From Paenibacillus amylolyticus (GTDB taxonomy: Bacteria > Bacillota > Bacilli > Paenibacillales > Paenibacillaceae), in contig NZ_BCNV01000001.1 in NCBI RefSeq assembly GCF_001570725.1, positions 2,914,001-2,978,000 on the forward strand: 64,000 nt of DNA. The letters are read 5' to 3'. Positions 35,569 to 45,360 of the stretch are shown piece by piece (position 1 is the stretch's first letter; each line of letters begins with the position of its first letter). A program made the translations under genes and the position numbers. The notes under the pieces were generated by a model, which worked only from the letters and a program-made list of their open reading frames with translations, had not been told where the DNA came from and ran no database searches.

Positions 35569-37209
35569 CTATGGACGATCTTGCCATAGCTTTAATATTT
35601 CATCCAACATAAGCTCATGGGTAAATGCAGTGTAGTCCAGCAGGACGCTCGACAAAAGAATATCCATTCTGCCATTCTGTACCGCCATTAACTTTATCCA
35701 CTCTTCCGACTTCCGCACATCCACCCATGTTTGCCTGGATGTCTCGTCATCACCCACAATCAATAATATTCTTTCAACGTTGAGAACACACAGCTCTTTC
35801 ATGGTCACTGTGCCCCGTTCCCAATAAGTCTCAATTCCTTCGGGACCCTCCATTTGCATATCCACGTAAAAAACGGAAGCAATGCTCCTTGGACCTAACA
35901 TCTGCAATTCTTCGCCATATACTTTCAGGACAACCAGACTGTCTTTTCGTATGAAATCCGCAAGCTGGTTCTTAATGATCATTGCCTTCTCTTCATATCT
36001 TTGAAGCCATACCTCTGCAATATCCGACCTGTCCAAAAAGCTTGCAACATATCTCAAATGTTCTCTCCAATCGCCTTTTCCCCACGGGAGGTCACACACA
36101 GGAGCAATGGAATGAAGCTGACTTTGTAAAGTCTCAGACTCCGTGCCAGCAGTAATAATATAATCAGGTTTAACTAATAGAAGCTGTTCCAGCCAGATGG
36201 TCTCCCCCTCTGCGAGTGGCATAACTTTGTCCGTTTCATATTTACGTCGGTAATAGTATGTCCATGGATGACTTGCCGGCGCGGCACATGGAATGATCTG
36301 CAATGCAAGCAGTATGCCAATGCTCACAGAATGAACCGCAGCAATTTTTTGCTTGCTATTACGTATAAACGCTGCCGGTGGAATGCCGGAGATTTGCTTG
36401 AATTTACGCCGGAAATACGTCTCATCCTGATAACCCACGTATGATGCCACATCCTTGAGTCGATGACTATGATCATTTCTCATTAAGATCTGGGCTTGTT
36501 TGATTCGATAAAAGGTTAAATAGTCCACTGGACTACAGCCATATCTTTTCTTGAACAAACGCATGAAATGACGCGGGCTCATTCGTGCAACAATTGCTAA
36601 TTCCTCGATGGTTAATCTCTTCGCATAATTCTGCTCCATATAGGCTTTAACATGTTCAATCGGTGAAGTGAGATCTGTCTTTTCTGCATAAGCTCCGTCG
36701 TAAAACATGGTATACAACAGTTCCTGAAAACGAATCTGACCATAGTACCGTTGCAAGCCATCCTTCTTCAATGTATGATGGTAAATCATCTGACAGATCA
36801 CGCCAACAGCAACGGGTGAAGATGAGGTGACCTCACCATTCACTTCATTACGCAAAAGTTGTTTCATTATATCCAGGGCTGTTTCACCCTCCTGCTCCAT
36901 TGCGTACATGACATCAAAGTTCATGTGATACAAGCCTCGTTCATCCAACGAATGCACATTCGCCTCAACCAGCTGCCCTGGGAAGCCTACGTACAGTCCT
37001 CCCGCCTTTAATTCGATGAAACTCCCATCGATCTTTAACCATCCTTGTCCACTGGCTACAAATAACAACATGTATGTTTCAATGAAGTGTTTCCTCAGAA
37101 GCCACTCCGTCGCAGGACCACTCGTATAACTTACATTAATGAGCCTAAAGTTCATATGATCCAGGTGATCAAAATGCTCTGATTTTATTTCGCTGTTGTG
37201 CATCTGCAT
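35569..37209 (-). CDS. AraC-type regulator fused to a FecB-like siderophore-binding domain (Btr-like)
   Basis: This 546-residue protein has an N-terminal cupin-like region (about 1-170), an AraC DNA-binding domain with two helix-turn-helix units (about 184-285: IEELAIVARMSPRHF and LKDVASYVGYQDETYFRRKF), and a C-terminal periplasmic-binding-protein-like domain (about 290-546) without a signal peptide. This architecture is that of Bacillus Btr, a cytoplasmic sensor that binds a siderophore and activates its uptake genes. I chose the ATG at 37209 because GGAGG lies seven bases upstream; the frame extends 13 codons further without one. It is followed by the binding-protein gene, its probable target. 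Confidence 0.88.
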   Translation of the reverse strand: MQMHNSEIKSEHFDHLDHMNFRLINVSYTSGPATEWLLRKHFIETYMLLFVASGQGWLKIDGSFIELKAGGLYVGFPGQLVEANVHSLDERGLYHMNFDVMYAMEQEGETALDIMKQLLRNEVNGEVTSSSPVAVGVICQMIYHHTLKKDGLQRYYGQIRFQELLYTMFYDGAYAEKTDLTSPIEHVKAYMEQNYAKRLTIEELAIVARMSPRHFMRLFKKRYGCSPVDYLTFYRIKQAQILMRNDHSHRLKDVASYVGYQDETYFRRKFKQISGIPPAAFIRNSKQKIAAVHSVSIGILLALQIIPCAAPASHPWTYYYRRKYETDKVMPLAEGETIWLEQLLLVKPDYIITAGTESETLQSQLHSIAPVCDLPWGKGDWREHLRYVASFLDRSDIAEVWLQRYEEKAMIIKNQLADFIRKDSLVVLKVYGEELQMLGPRSIASVFYVDMQMEGPEGIETYWERGTVTMKELCVLNVERILLIVGDDETSRQTWVDVRKSEEWIKLMAVQNGRMDILLSSVLLDYTAFTHELMLDEILKLWQDRP

Positions 37210-37419
37210 TGATCTTCCTCCAGCCATGAACGATTGTATTGATTTCATTCTTCAAAAATATAACATACCACACTAACGAATAAAAAAAACACTCCAGCTA
37301 TCCTCTAACCTGTCTTCAATGAATAAGATGCACTTATTATTGAAGGATCAGGCTATGGAACGCCAGAGTGTTATAAGTTCATATGTGTTCAGACGCTTCA
37401 CGGGCATCCAAGAAGTTCA

Positions 37420-39270
37420 TTACAAAAATCGGTATTGAGCTTCTATTAATCCATTATAAACGCCTTGTTTTTGAATCAGCTGCTCATGGTTGCCTTCTTC
37501 TTTAATTTCACCATGATCCAGGACAATAATGTTATCTGCATTACGGATAGTTGAGAGACGGTGAGCGACCATAAAGGACGTTCTTCCCTGCAACAGTACC
37601 TTCAACGCTTCCTGAATTTTCAGCTCTGTTTCGGTGTCAATGCTGGCTGTAGCTTCATCCAGAATCAATATGCGCGGATTAGCAAGGAGCGCACGGGCAA
37701 AGGATAACAATTGTCGTTGTCCCATGGATAATACGTTCCCGCGTTCCTCTACTTCGGTATCATATCCGCCAGGCAGTTTCATGATGAACTCATGCGCATT
37801 AACTGCTTTTGCCGCGTCTTCCACCTCTTCATTGGTTGCATCCAATCGTCCAAATCGAATATTGTCACGAATGGTACCCGAGAAGATGAAGGTATCCTGC
37901 AATACAATACTGATCTGGCTGCGTAAACTCTCTACCGTTACATCCCGTACATCCTGTCCGTCAATGGTGAGACGTCCGCCGGATATATCATAGAAACGGC
38001 TGATCAGATTGATGATCGTACTTTTACCTGAGCCCGTATGACCAACAAGCGCAATCGATTGTCCCGCAGCCGCCGAGAAGCTGATTCCTTTCAGCGCCTG
38101 TCTGCCTTTCTCGTATTCGAACACAACATTTTCGAATGCGATATCTCCTTTAATAGAAGGAAGTGGCTTCGCACCTGGTTTATCTGCGATACTTGGCTTT
38201 TCATCCATGAATTCGAAGATACGCTCCGATGACGCCATCGCAACCAGTAGCTGATTGTACATCTGTCCCAGACGGTTGATTGGGTCCCAGAAGTTGCCGA
38301 CATAGTTGGCAAAAGCGACAAGCAACCCCACAGTCAACTGACCTTCTTGAATCAGATAGGCACCAAACCAGAAGAGAATTAATGTACCAAATCCACCGGT
38401 AATCTCAATCAGAGGTCCGAAGCCCTGGTTCATCGCTGACGCTTTATCCCATGACTTTTTGCTGGACAGGTTCATGTTGTCAAAGTATTTCATGTTCTCT
38501 TTTTCCTGTGTATAAGCCTGAGTCACTCGAATCCCCTGAATGGATTCATTCAAGTGGGAGTTAATCCGGGAGTTCTTCATGCGCACATCCTGCCAAGCAC
38601 GGCGGATCAGCACCCGCAGTTTGGTCGAGATAATAAACATGATCGGCACCGTAATGATTACGGCAAGCCCCAGTTTCCAGTTAATCAACAGCAAGATCAC
38701 AATGATCCCGAGCAGCTGTACGCAGTCGATCATGACGTTAACTGCACCGTTCGTAAACAGATCCTGAAGGGAGTTAATATCATTCGTAACCCGTACCAGT
38801 ACGGAACCTGCCGGTCTTTTGTCAAAAAAGTTAAAGGACAGCTTCTGGATATGCTTGAACAGATCCGAGCGTAGATCATAAATAACGCGCTGCCCGATAA
38901 TGTTGGTCAGTTTGATCCGGTACGTATTGGCAGCCCATTGAATGAGATACAACACGAATATGGAGCCTGCAATAAGATAAAGCATAGTCATACTCGGCAA
39001 CCCATTTGCCGGTGCGATGGCCCGGTCAATCGCCAGACTGATCAAAAATGGTACGGACAATTTCGTAATGGTACCCAAGATCATCATTAGAATAACGAGT
39101 GGTAACAGTTGTTTCGCATAAGGTTTCATGTATGCAAACAAACGTCCGAATTCTTTCCAGTTAAACGGTTTTTCAATGATTTCATCGTCCTGATATACAA
39201 ATCGTTCATTCAGTTTCTTCTCAGAGGCGCCTTTGGCCTCGCGCCTGTCTGCTATCGTTTCGGCACTCAT
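37420..39270 (-). CDS. Heterodimeric ABC exporter, subunit with intact catalytic Glu (BmrD/YheH-like)
   Basis: This 616-residue half-transporter has an N-terminal extension of about 50 residues, six membrane helices (about 55-330) and an ATPase domain. Walker A is GHTGSGKST and Walker B is LILDEATASID with the catalytic Glu, but the signature reads LSMGQ instead of LSGGQ. This complements its partner and gives one good and one degenerate ATP site. The start overlaps the partner stop by ATGA and has AGGTG upstream. Family members export drugs or lipids; in Bacillus the BmrCD pair responds to ribosome-targeting antibiotics. Confidence 0.9.
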   Translation of the reverse strand: MSAETIADRREAKGASEKKLNERFVYQDDEIIEKPFNWKEFGRLFAYMKPYAKQLLPLVILMMILGTITKLSVPFLISLAIDRAIAPANGLPSMTMLYLIAGSIFVLYLIQWAANTYRIKLTNIIGQRVIYDLRSDLFKHIQKLSFNFFDKRPAGSVLVRVTNDINSLQDLFTNGAVNVMIDCVQLLGIIVILLLINWKLGLAVIITVPIMFIISTKLRVLIRRAWQDVRMKNSRINSHLNESIQGIRVTQAYTQEKENMKYFDNMNLSSKKSWDKASAMNQGFGPLIEITGGFGTLILFWFGAYLIQEGQLTVGLLVAFANYVGNFWDPINRLGQMYNQLLVAMASSERIFEFMDEKPSIADKPGAKPLPSIKGDIAFENVVFEYEKGRQALKGISFSAAAGQSIALVGHTGSGKSTIINLISRFYDISGGRLTIDGQDVRDVTVESLRSQISIVLQDTFIFSGTIRDNIRFGRLDATNEEVEDAAKAVNAHEFIMKLPGGYDTEVEERGNVLSMGQRQLLSFARALLANPRILILDEATASIDTETELKIQEALKVLLQGRTSFMVAHRLSTIRNADNIIVLDHGEIKEEGNHEQLIQKQGVYNGLIEAQYRFL

Positions 39271-41039
39271 GAATTCACCTGCTCCCCAGCCTCCCGCTTA
39301 CCGCGGGCAATATAATCTGCATATTGAATTTTATAAACATCCTGGTACGGTCCAGGCACTTCAATGAGTTCGGTATGTTTGCCACGTTGTACCACGCGAC
39401 CTTCATCCAGCACCAAAATCTCGTCTGCGTGCCGCAGAGAAGAAATCCGGTGTGCAATAATAAATGTCGTTCTGCCTCGCATGACTTCCTGGAAACCGGA
39501 TTGAATCTCATGTTCCGTCTCCATATCCACGGCGCTGGTTGCATCATCAAGTACCAGGATTTTCGGATTTTTCAGCAAAGCCCTCGCGATCGCAATCCGC
39601 TGTTTCTGTCCACCCGACAATCCCATGCCGCGTTCACCAACCACCGTGTCATATCCGTCCGGGAACTCCATAATGAAGTCATGAGCCTTGGCCAGTTTGG
39701 CTGCACGGATAATCTCATCCGTGGTGACGTTCTTAAGTCCGTATGAAATATTATTGCGAATACTGGATGAGAACAGGAATGTTTCCTGGAAAACAGAAGC
39801 GATCTGACTCCGCAAACTCCGGATGCCTATGTCTTTGATGTTTTTGCCATCCAGCTTGATCGTTCCCGAGTTGACGTTATATGCACGCATCAGAAGCTGA
39901 ATGATGGTTGATTTACCTGAACCTGTTCCCCCGAGGAAACCGATTACAGAACCAGGTGCAGCATCAAAGTTAATATCGGTTACCGCTGGCATTTTGTTGC
40001 CGTAGGCAAAGGTAACGGATTCAAACGTAACATGGCCGTTCACCTGGTCTGCCTCCACAATGACCGGATCTTGCGTTTCTTCCACATCCACTGGTGTATT
40101 GAGCAGTTCGAGCACCCGTTCACCTGAAGCTTTGGATTGCGTATAGTTGTTGATATGGAACCCAAGGTTCCACATTGGACCGATTATGTACCAGATCAAA
40201 CTGAAAAAGGCAACGAGTTCACCGAGTGTCAGCGTCTTCTGTATAACCATTCTTCCACCGATCACCAGCAACAGCACGATGCTTACCGAAGCAAGAATCT
40301 CCATGATCGGAAAGTAGCGACTCCACAATGTTGCGGCATGAATCTGATTTGTCTTGTAACGTTCATTGCGTGTGGAGAATTTCTCCACTTCATAAGGCTC
40401 ACGTGCAAAGGATTTTACCGTACGTACGCCAGTGATATTCTCCTGTACCGCTGTCGTCAGTGAACTGAGCGCCAGCCGCATCTCCTGAAACGCAGGGTGA
40501 ATTTTGGATTCGAATCTCAGCGCAACGAAGGCAAGTAATGGGATGCATATGAGCGTGAACAGCGTAAGCTGCCAACTCATGGTCATCATCATGATTGCGC
40601 CGAATACGACCATCAAAACCATGTTGAGAATCTGGGCGAAACCAAATCCGATAAAGTTACGGATGGCTTCCAAATCTCCCGTGAGGCGGGACATCAGATC
40701 ACCTGTCTTGGCCGTATCATAATAACGGAAGGATAAAAATTGAAGCTTTTCGTAACATGCGTTACGAAGTCTGTACGCCAGGAAGTTACCCAAGCGTCCT
40801 CCGTAAAAGCCATGTAAAAACTGCATTCCCGCTTTCAAAATAACTACACCTAACACAGTCAAGGCAATTATGGGAACGTCTTCAAAAGTGCGCGGAACAA
40901 TAATGTCATCAATCAGTATCCTCAGCATGTACGGATACACCAACCCAAGTGCGGTCGCTAAGGCGAGGAACAAGATTGATACAAATAAATACGTTCGCTT
41001 TTCCCAAAAAAAGGTTTGCAGTTGCCTAAGAACATCCAT
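39267..41039 (-). CDS. Heterodimeric ABC exporter, subunit with degenerate Walker B (BmrC/YheI-like)
   Basis: This 590-residue half-transporter has six membrane helices and an ATPase domain: Walker A GGTGSGKST, canonical signature LSGGQKQRIAIARAL, and Walker B LVLDDATSAVD, where Asp replaces the catalytic Glu. With its partner it forms one consensus ATP site (its LSGGQ with the partner Glu) and one degenerate site, as in BmrCD. I chose the ATG at 41039 with AGGAGG just upstream; the open frame extends 31 codons further without a ribosome site. Confidence 0.9.
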   Translation of the reverse strand: MDVLRQLQTFFWEKRTYLFVSILFLALATALGLVYPYMLRILIDDIIVPRTFEDVPIIALTVLGVVILKAGMQFLHGFYGGRLGNFLAYRLRNACYEKLQFLSFRYYDTAKTGDLMSRLTGDLEAIRNFIGFGFAQILNMVLMVVFGAIMMMTMSWQLTLFTLICIPLLAFVALRFESKIHPAFQEMRLALSSLTTAVQENITGVRTVKSFAREPYEVEKFSTRNERYKTNQIHAATLWSRYFPIMEILASVSIVLLLVIGGRMVIQKTLTLGELVAFFSLIWYIIGPMWNLGFHINNYTQSKASGERVLELLNTPVDVEETQDPVIVEADQVNGHVTFESVTFAYGNKMPAVTDINFDAAPGSVIGFLGGTGSGKSTIIQLLMRAYNVNSGTIKLDGKNIKDIGIRSLRSQIASVFQETFLFSSSIRNNISYGLKNVTTDEIIRAAKLAKAHDFIMEFPDGYDTVVGERGMGLSGGQKQRIAIARALLKNPKILVLDDATSAVDMETEHEIQSGFQEVMRGRTTFIIAHRISSLRHADEILVLDEGRVVQRGKHTELIEVPGPYQDVYKIQYADYIARGKREAGEQVNS

Positions 41040-41231
41040 GTTTCTCCTCCTCTTATGTCGTTCAAAAATACTATGAACATTTATGAAGTTTATCACCGTA
41101 CCCCATTCGCGGCAAAGCGAATAACAGACCATATTCTGCCTGCTTTCAGCTTATTGACGCATTAACGAAGGTAAATGCCCACCTTTCAATCAAATGTTTG
41201 AATATTCTCTTTATTTCAGGTTGTTCGTACC
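41040..41231. other. Leader region of the ABC exporter operon
   Basis: About 190 bp upstream of the exporter. Bacillus bmrCD is controlled by a translated leader peptide and attenuator, so I looked for both. The frame entering the gene is open for 31 codons, but I saw no closed leader peptide and no clear terminator/antiterminator pair, and no strong promoter. Confidence 0.35.
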
Positions 41232-41274
41232 AAAAAAAGGCTCCCTGTATGCCTTTTCGGCAGGAGCCTTTTTC
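41232..41274 (-). terminator. Terminator of the dynamin gene
   Basis: AAAAAGGCTCC pairs with GGAGCCTTTTT, with an inner TGCC/GGCA stem around a GAAAA loop; T-runs on both sides. It ends the minus-strand dynamin transcript. Confidence 0.85.
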
Positions 41275-41363
41275 GGTTGGTTTACGCAACATTTTCAATC
41301 TGTTGCTGTATCATTCATTTTGTTTTACAAAGACTTCCAGAGAATACGCGTTATACCGCGAAT

Positions 41364-44300
41364 TTAACTGCGTTCCATCTGTTCCAGTTGTACAGACAAG
41401 CTCGACCATTGCTCGGCAGGAATTCCGCTCTCCAGCGTATCTTGAATTCCGCTCACCGCCTCGTCCAGACGTTCTTCCAACTGAGAGGATTGGTGTTGCA
41501 AGGATTGACGAAGCTGGTTGTCATAAAACTGAATCAGCTTGTCTTGCGCAGCAGGAAGAACTTCAATGATCATCTGTTTGAGGACTGGATCAAGTGCCTC
41601 CTGTAATCGCTGACGTCCGTCCCCTTCAAAGAACTGTTTCGGATTACGGAAGTAATTCAAATAGCTTTTCCATCCAGACGGTTCTTCCAGACGAACCTCT
41701 TCAAGCACAGGTGTAGTCCAACGTTCGTTCAATGGCAGTGATACATCTACACCCCCAGATAACTGTCTCACCTCGTCTATACATTCCGTAACTTGCTTCA
41801 TCAGCCAGGTCTGCCCTGCCTGTTCAAGTCTGAGGGTTGTCGCAAGCAATTCCTGCTCCAATTCAATGGCAATCATGCGCAACAGTTCACGTCCACAGGC
41901 TGCAAAAGCCGTCTTCAGATTGCCCCGATCCTCTCGAAGTACGGATGGATGGAATGCTTCTGCCATAAATAGACCAAGACGATAGGCAAGTCGCTGCCGC
42001 ACATGGAACAGCAATTCTGCTGTTTCCTGTGACAATTCTTCCTTCATGGATCGCTCTGCAAGTCGCTGTATGCGCTGGCGTGACTGTCCCTGAATGGTCT
42101 CCAGTTCATCCCGCCGCTGCTGCAATGCTTCCTCACCCTGAGCTGCATCCTCGGCACGCTTCTTCAGCCGCTGAATGACACGTGCCATCTCTTCGGAAGC
42201 ACCACCGACGGCAAGATCGGCTAATTCTCTGCCTGCAAATTGGTTGAACTCTTCCTCAAACCGGTTAAATCCGGATTGCTCCAGCAGGTTCGAATCTCCG
42301 CCCATCTTACCTTCCATCGCCAGTATACTGGATACCGGGAAGAGTCGTGGTGCCCGAATTCCATTACTGCGTAGTTGAGTGCTCACATGATCGAGAACCT
42401 GCTCCAGTTCTTCCTCGGAGGAAGACAAATCACTGGCATTCACGACAAAGAACATCTGATCCATGGCAGAACTATCTTTGACACGTCCCAACTGGTTCAG
42501 GAACTGGCGATCTCCTTGGGAGAACGCATGGTTGTAATACGTTACGAAAATGAGTGCATCCGCATTCTTCATATAATTGAAGGTTACACCCGTATGACGA
42601 GCATTCACAGAGTCTGCTCCTGGTGTGTCCACCAACACAATGCCTTGTTCAGTTACATCACAGCTGTAATACAGATCGATACTGTCCACAAAACAGGACT
42701 TCTTCTCGTTCGCAACAAAGTTACGATAACCATCCAGATCCACCAGCACATCCTGACCTAACTGATCCGCTGTCTCTTCCCAACCGGCTGCCGCCGCCTG
42801 CAAAAAGCTGTAATGCGGGCGTCCCGCCGGATGTACATCCTGTGGTGAGAGCGATTTAACTCGCTTCTGCCACTCGGTTCCAGGCTCACCCAGTCCGAGC
42901 AATCGGAAGGAATAGCCCAGATCTTCCTGGAAGGCGTCCCGGGTCTTCATCCGGACCCGGGCTGTACCATGCTCCGCGCCCCCGGCAGGAGCCATAATCC
43001 GGTTAATCGCCGCTGTCGTTGGATGCGGCGAGACGGGTAGTACGGCTTCGCCCAGCAACGCGTTGGCGAAGGAGGATTTGCCGGCGCTGAATGCTCCGAA
43101 CAGCGCCAGTGTGAACGTGCCGCCCGCAAGCGAAGCCGCGCGTGCACGCAGATCCCGTACCGCCGACCCCATGGCGGGGTACGGCTCCACCAGCGCAGCA
43201 GCGGCTTCGAGCCGTGCCGCTGCTGCGTCCAGGCGTCGGCGGCGTTCAGCACCAGCCGCCGCCGTTGGCCCTGGCACCGCCGCCGCGACTGCGCGCTGCG
43301 CTGGCGGTGCCTCTGGCGTCTGTGGCTGCGCAGCCACAGACGTTGACGTGCCCGCATGCGAACCGGGAGCTTCGCCCGGTTCAGGCACCGCGGGCACGTG
43401 CGGGCCCTTCACCTCCGGCAATATCCCGGAGGGTAGGGGGCCCGCATGGGGCAGCAGGCTGCGCAGCCCTGCTGCTTCTGCGGCGGCGCTGCGCTGGAGC
43501 GCAGTGTAGCGCGCCGCCGCCGCGGATTGCGCCAGCAGCGCTGCGCGGCTGGCGTTCAGCGCAAGGAGCGCGGCTTCGCCTCGCGCTGCCAGCGCCTCCA
43601 GCATGCGGTCGGCCAGCATCATGGCCGACCTGCGATAGCGGGCCTCAATCTCGCCCCGCACATCTTTGCTGAACTGGATCACATACTCGGGTGACACCTC
43701 TGCACTGGCACTGCGTTTCATCTCCAATAGCGCTTCATCTACAGCAGGCAGTTCCGTATTGAGCGCCTGCTCCCACTCCGCCCCCCATAGTTGATGGGAT
43801 TCACCCAGCTGCCTGAGCATTGTGCGAATATGTACCTCCACTTGTCCGGAAGTCTGATCCTGTAGCAGTCTGACCAGCTCAGAAGCGCGGCGTTGTTTCT
43901 CCTGCTCGGTTTTGCCACCTGAGAACAATAAACCTACCCTGAAACCTGGTTTGCGGCTATCCAAATAGCCAGCAGCAGACGCACGAATATCCGCAGGTGT
44001 GAGATTTGCATTGGCCAGAAGAGGTTCCAGCTCTGCCCGGAATTTCTCGCGCACTCGCGAAGGCCCGTTACGAATGTCTGCTGCTTGTTGATCAAGAAGC
44101 TCTAGCTCTCGTTCCAAGCGTTCAATTCCTTCCTTGCCACCAATCTCATCCAGGAGGGAATTCTCTTCTTCTTCACGTTTCTCCGCTTGTCTTGTCAGAT
44201 GTTGCTCCGTTACATGACTGGCCGAACTTGCCAAACTGTGCGTGATTAATGCTTCCTTCTCTTGCATCATGTGTCCAATGAGTTCCGGAATATCATCCCA

Positions 44301-45050
44301 CTGGTTATAGCGATGCTCCTTGTCACGAAGGGAAGTAAACAACAGTCCGTCATATCTGACTTCCCAGGCCGCAAATATAGCTTCTACACCTTCGGTATAT
44401 TTTTCAAAAGAAAGCTCACGCTCCCGATGCTTGTCGATCTGGTTCACGATCAGAAACAACGGTTTGCCCCAATCCGACAGACTCTTGGCAAATGAAAGGT
44501 TTGTCTCGGACTGAACATGATTATAGTCCATGACATAGAACACCACATCCGCCAGATGCAGTGCAGAATGGGTCGCGAGACTGTGCCCGCGATCTGTTGA
44601 GTCCACGCCTGGTGTATCCAGCAGAACAGCATCATCTTTCAGCAGCGGTATATCATCCCATACCTCAATCGAGCTGTACGCTCCGCCATTTTTGCAATAC
44701 GCCTCCAATTCCTCTGGAGAGACTTCAAGTGTTCCTGCACTATTGTCAGCGCTTACGTTTGCAGATGTATAAATAAGCGCTCTCGGCTTACCATTACGTA
44801 TAGACACCACATTCGCACTTGTTGGCACAGGGCTTGAAGGCAACACCCGCTTACCGCATAAACTGTTGATGAGACTCGATTTGCCTGCAGAGAAGTGACC
44901 ACAGAACGCAATCGTCAGATGTTTCATTTCCGCCTTGCTGATTAAATCCGTTAAAGCCTGTACAGCCGTATGGTCCCCTGTCTGCTCCATTGCTTCACGC
45001 AGCGGAAGCAGAGGTTTAGCCATTTCTTTTGGGTAATCTGTTCTGGACAT
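41364..45050 (-). CDS. Double dynamin-like GTPase (DynA-type)
   Basis: This 1228-residue protein has two fused dynamin units. Unit 1: G1 GHFSAGKSS (about 51-59), G3 LLDTPGVDSTD, G4 NQID. Unit 2: G1 GAFSAGKSS, G3 LVDTPGADSVN, G4 NASD. Each is followed by long helical stalk sequence. This is the arrangement of Bacillus DynA, which tethers and repairs membranes under stress and phage attack. The linker between units is Ala/Pro/Arg-rich and encoded by very GC-rich DNA. I chose the ATG at 45050 after GGGGGAAGG; a further 39 codons are open upstream without a comparable site. It is monocistronic. Confidence 0.9.
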   Translation of the reverse strand: MSRTDYPKEMAKPLLPLREAMEQTGDHTAVQALTDLISKAEMKHLTIAFCGHFSAGKSSLINSLCGKRVLPSSPVPTSANVVSIRNGKPRALIYTSANVSADNSAGTLEVSPEELEAYCKNGGAYSSIEVWDDIPLLKDDAVLLDTPGVDSTDRGHSLATHSALHLADVVFYVMDYNHVQSETNLSFAKSLSDWGKPLFLIVNQIDKHRERELSFEKYTEGVEAIFAAWEVRYDGLLFTSLRDKEHRYNQWDDIPELIGHMMQEKEALITHSLASSASHVTEQHLTRQAEKREEEENSLLDEIGGKEGIERLERELELLDQQAADIRNGPSRVREKFRAELEPLLANANLTPADIRASAAGYLDSRKPGFRVGLLFSGGKTEQEKQRRASELVRLLQDQTSGQVEVHIRTMLRQLGESHQLWGAEWEQALNTELPAVDEALLEMKRSASAEVSPEYVIQFSKDVRGEIEARYRRSAMMLADRMLEALAARGEAALLALNASRAALLAQSAAAARYTALQRSAAAEAAGLRSLLPHAGPLPSGILPEVKGPHVPAVPEPGEAPGSHAGTSTSVAAQPQTPEAPPAQRAVAAAVPGPTAAAGAERRRRLDAAAARLEAAAALVEPYPAMGSAVRDLRARAASLAGGTFTLALFGAFSAGKSSFANALLGEAVLPVSPHPTTAAINRIMAPAGGAEHGTARVRMKTRDAFQEDLGYSFRLLGLGEPGTEWQKRVKSLSPQDVHPAGRPHYSFLQAAAAGWEETADQLGQDVLVDLDGYRNFVANEKKSCFVDSIDLYYSCDVTEQGIVLVDTPGADSVNARHTGVTFNYMKNADALIFVTYYNHAFSQGDRQFLNQLGRVKDSSAMDQMFFVVNASDLSSSEEELEQVLDHVSTQLRSNGIRAPRLFPVSSILAMEGKMGGDSNLLEQSGFNRFEEEFNQFAGRELADLAVGGASEEMARVIQRLKKRAEDAAQGEEALQQRRDELETIQGQSRQRIQRLAERSMKEELSQETAELLFHVRQRLAYRLGLFMAEAFHPSVLREDRGNLKTAFAACGRELLRMIAIELEQELLATTLRLEQAGQTWLMKQVTECIDEVRQLSGGVDVSLPLNERWTTPVLEEVRLEEPSGWKSYLNYFRNPKQFFEGDGRQRLQEALDPVLKQMIIEVLPAAQDKLIQFYDNQLRQSLQHQSSQLEERLDEAVSGIQDTLESGIPAEQWSSLSVQLEQMERS

Positions 45051-45193
45051 GACTGGCCTTCCCCCTGGCTCCTCTAATTTGACATCCGTTTTGACGTCTA
45101 TCTCTTTTACAACATTTATTTTAACATTATCAAGTTTGAATTTGAACGGTTGGAATTGAATATACATAAATGAACGTATAAATTCGATAATCT
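45051..45193. other. Intergenic region upstream of the dynamin gene
   Basis: The in-frame extension of the dynamin ORF covers most of this stretch, which is AT-rich and probably holds its promoter. I could not choose a single -35/-10 pair. No other gene is supported. Confidence 0.35.
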
Positions 45194-45225
45194 AAAAAAA
45201 ATAAAACCGACCAAGTCGGTTTTAT
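45194..45225 (-). terminator. Terminator downstream of the nth operon
   Basis: ATAAAACCGAC (45201-45211) and GTCGGTTTTAT (45215-45225) form an 11-bp stem with a three-base loop, followed on the minus strand by seven T residues. Confidence 0.85.
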
Positions 45226-45274
45226 CTGTAATACGTTCTATATTCAGCATATAGCAAAATGCTTACGCCAAGTG

Positions 45275-45340
45275 TCTGTTGCATGAATATCGATGCGATC
45301 ACCTTAAGCACAATGATTCTCATGACATTAATGCAACAGA
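45275..45340. repeat. Ten-base inverted repeat
   Basis: TCTGTTGCAT (45275-45284) and ATGCAACAGA (45331-45340) are perfect inverted repeats separated by 46 bases, in the 3-prime region between the nth operon and its terminator. It could be an RNA structure or a small mobile-element remnant; nothing else in it is recognisable. Confidence 0.4.
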
Positions 45341-45360
45341 ACGAATTGTTTAATTAATTC

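Noticed and set aside
41040..41132. A leader peptide or N-terminal extension of the first exporter subunit
   Set aside because: The frame is open but has no stop before the gene and no ribosome site at its start; the ATG at 41039 with AGGAGG is sufficient.
43063..43694. Several plus-strand Ala/Arg-rich frames opposite the dynamin linker
   Set aside because: High GC removes stop codons in all frames there. The minus-strand frame is continuous with clear GTPase domains on both sides, so the others are artefacts.
45308..45330. A possible Fur box around AATGATTCTCATGAC
   Set aside because: Only one half-site resembles the consensus, and it is in a 3-prime region with no promoter beside it.
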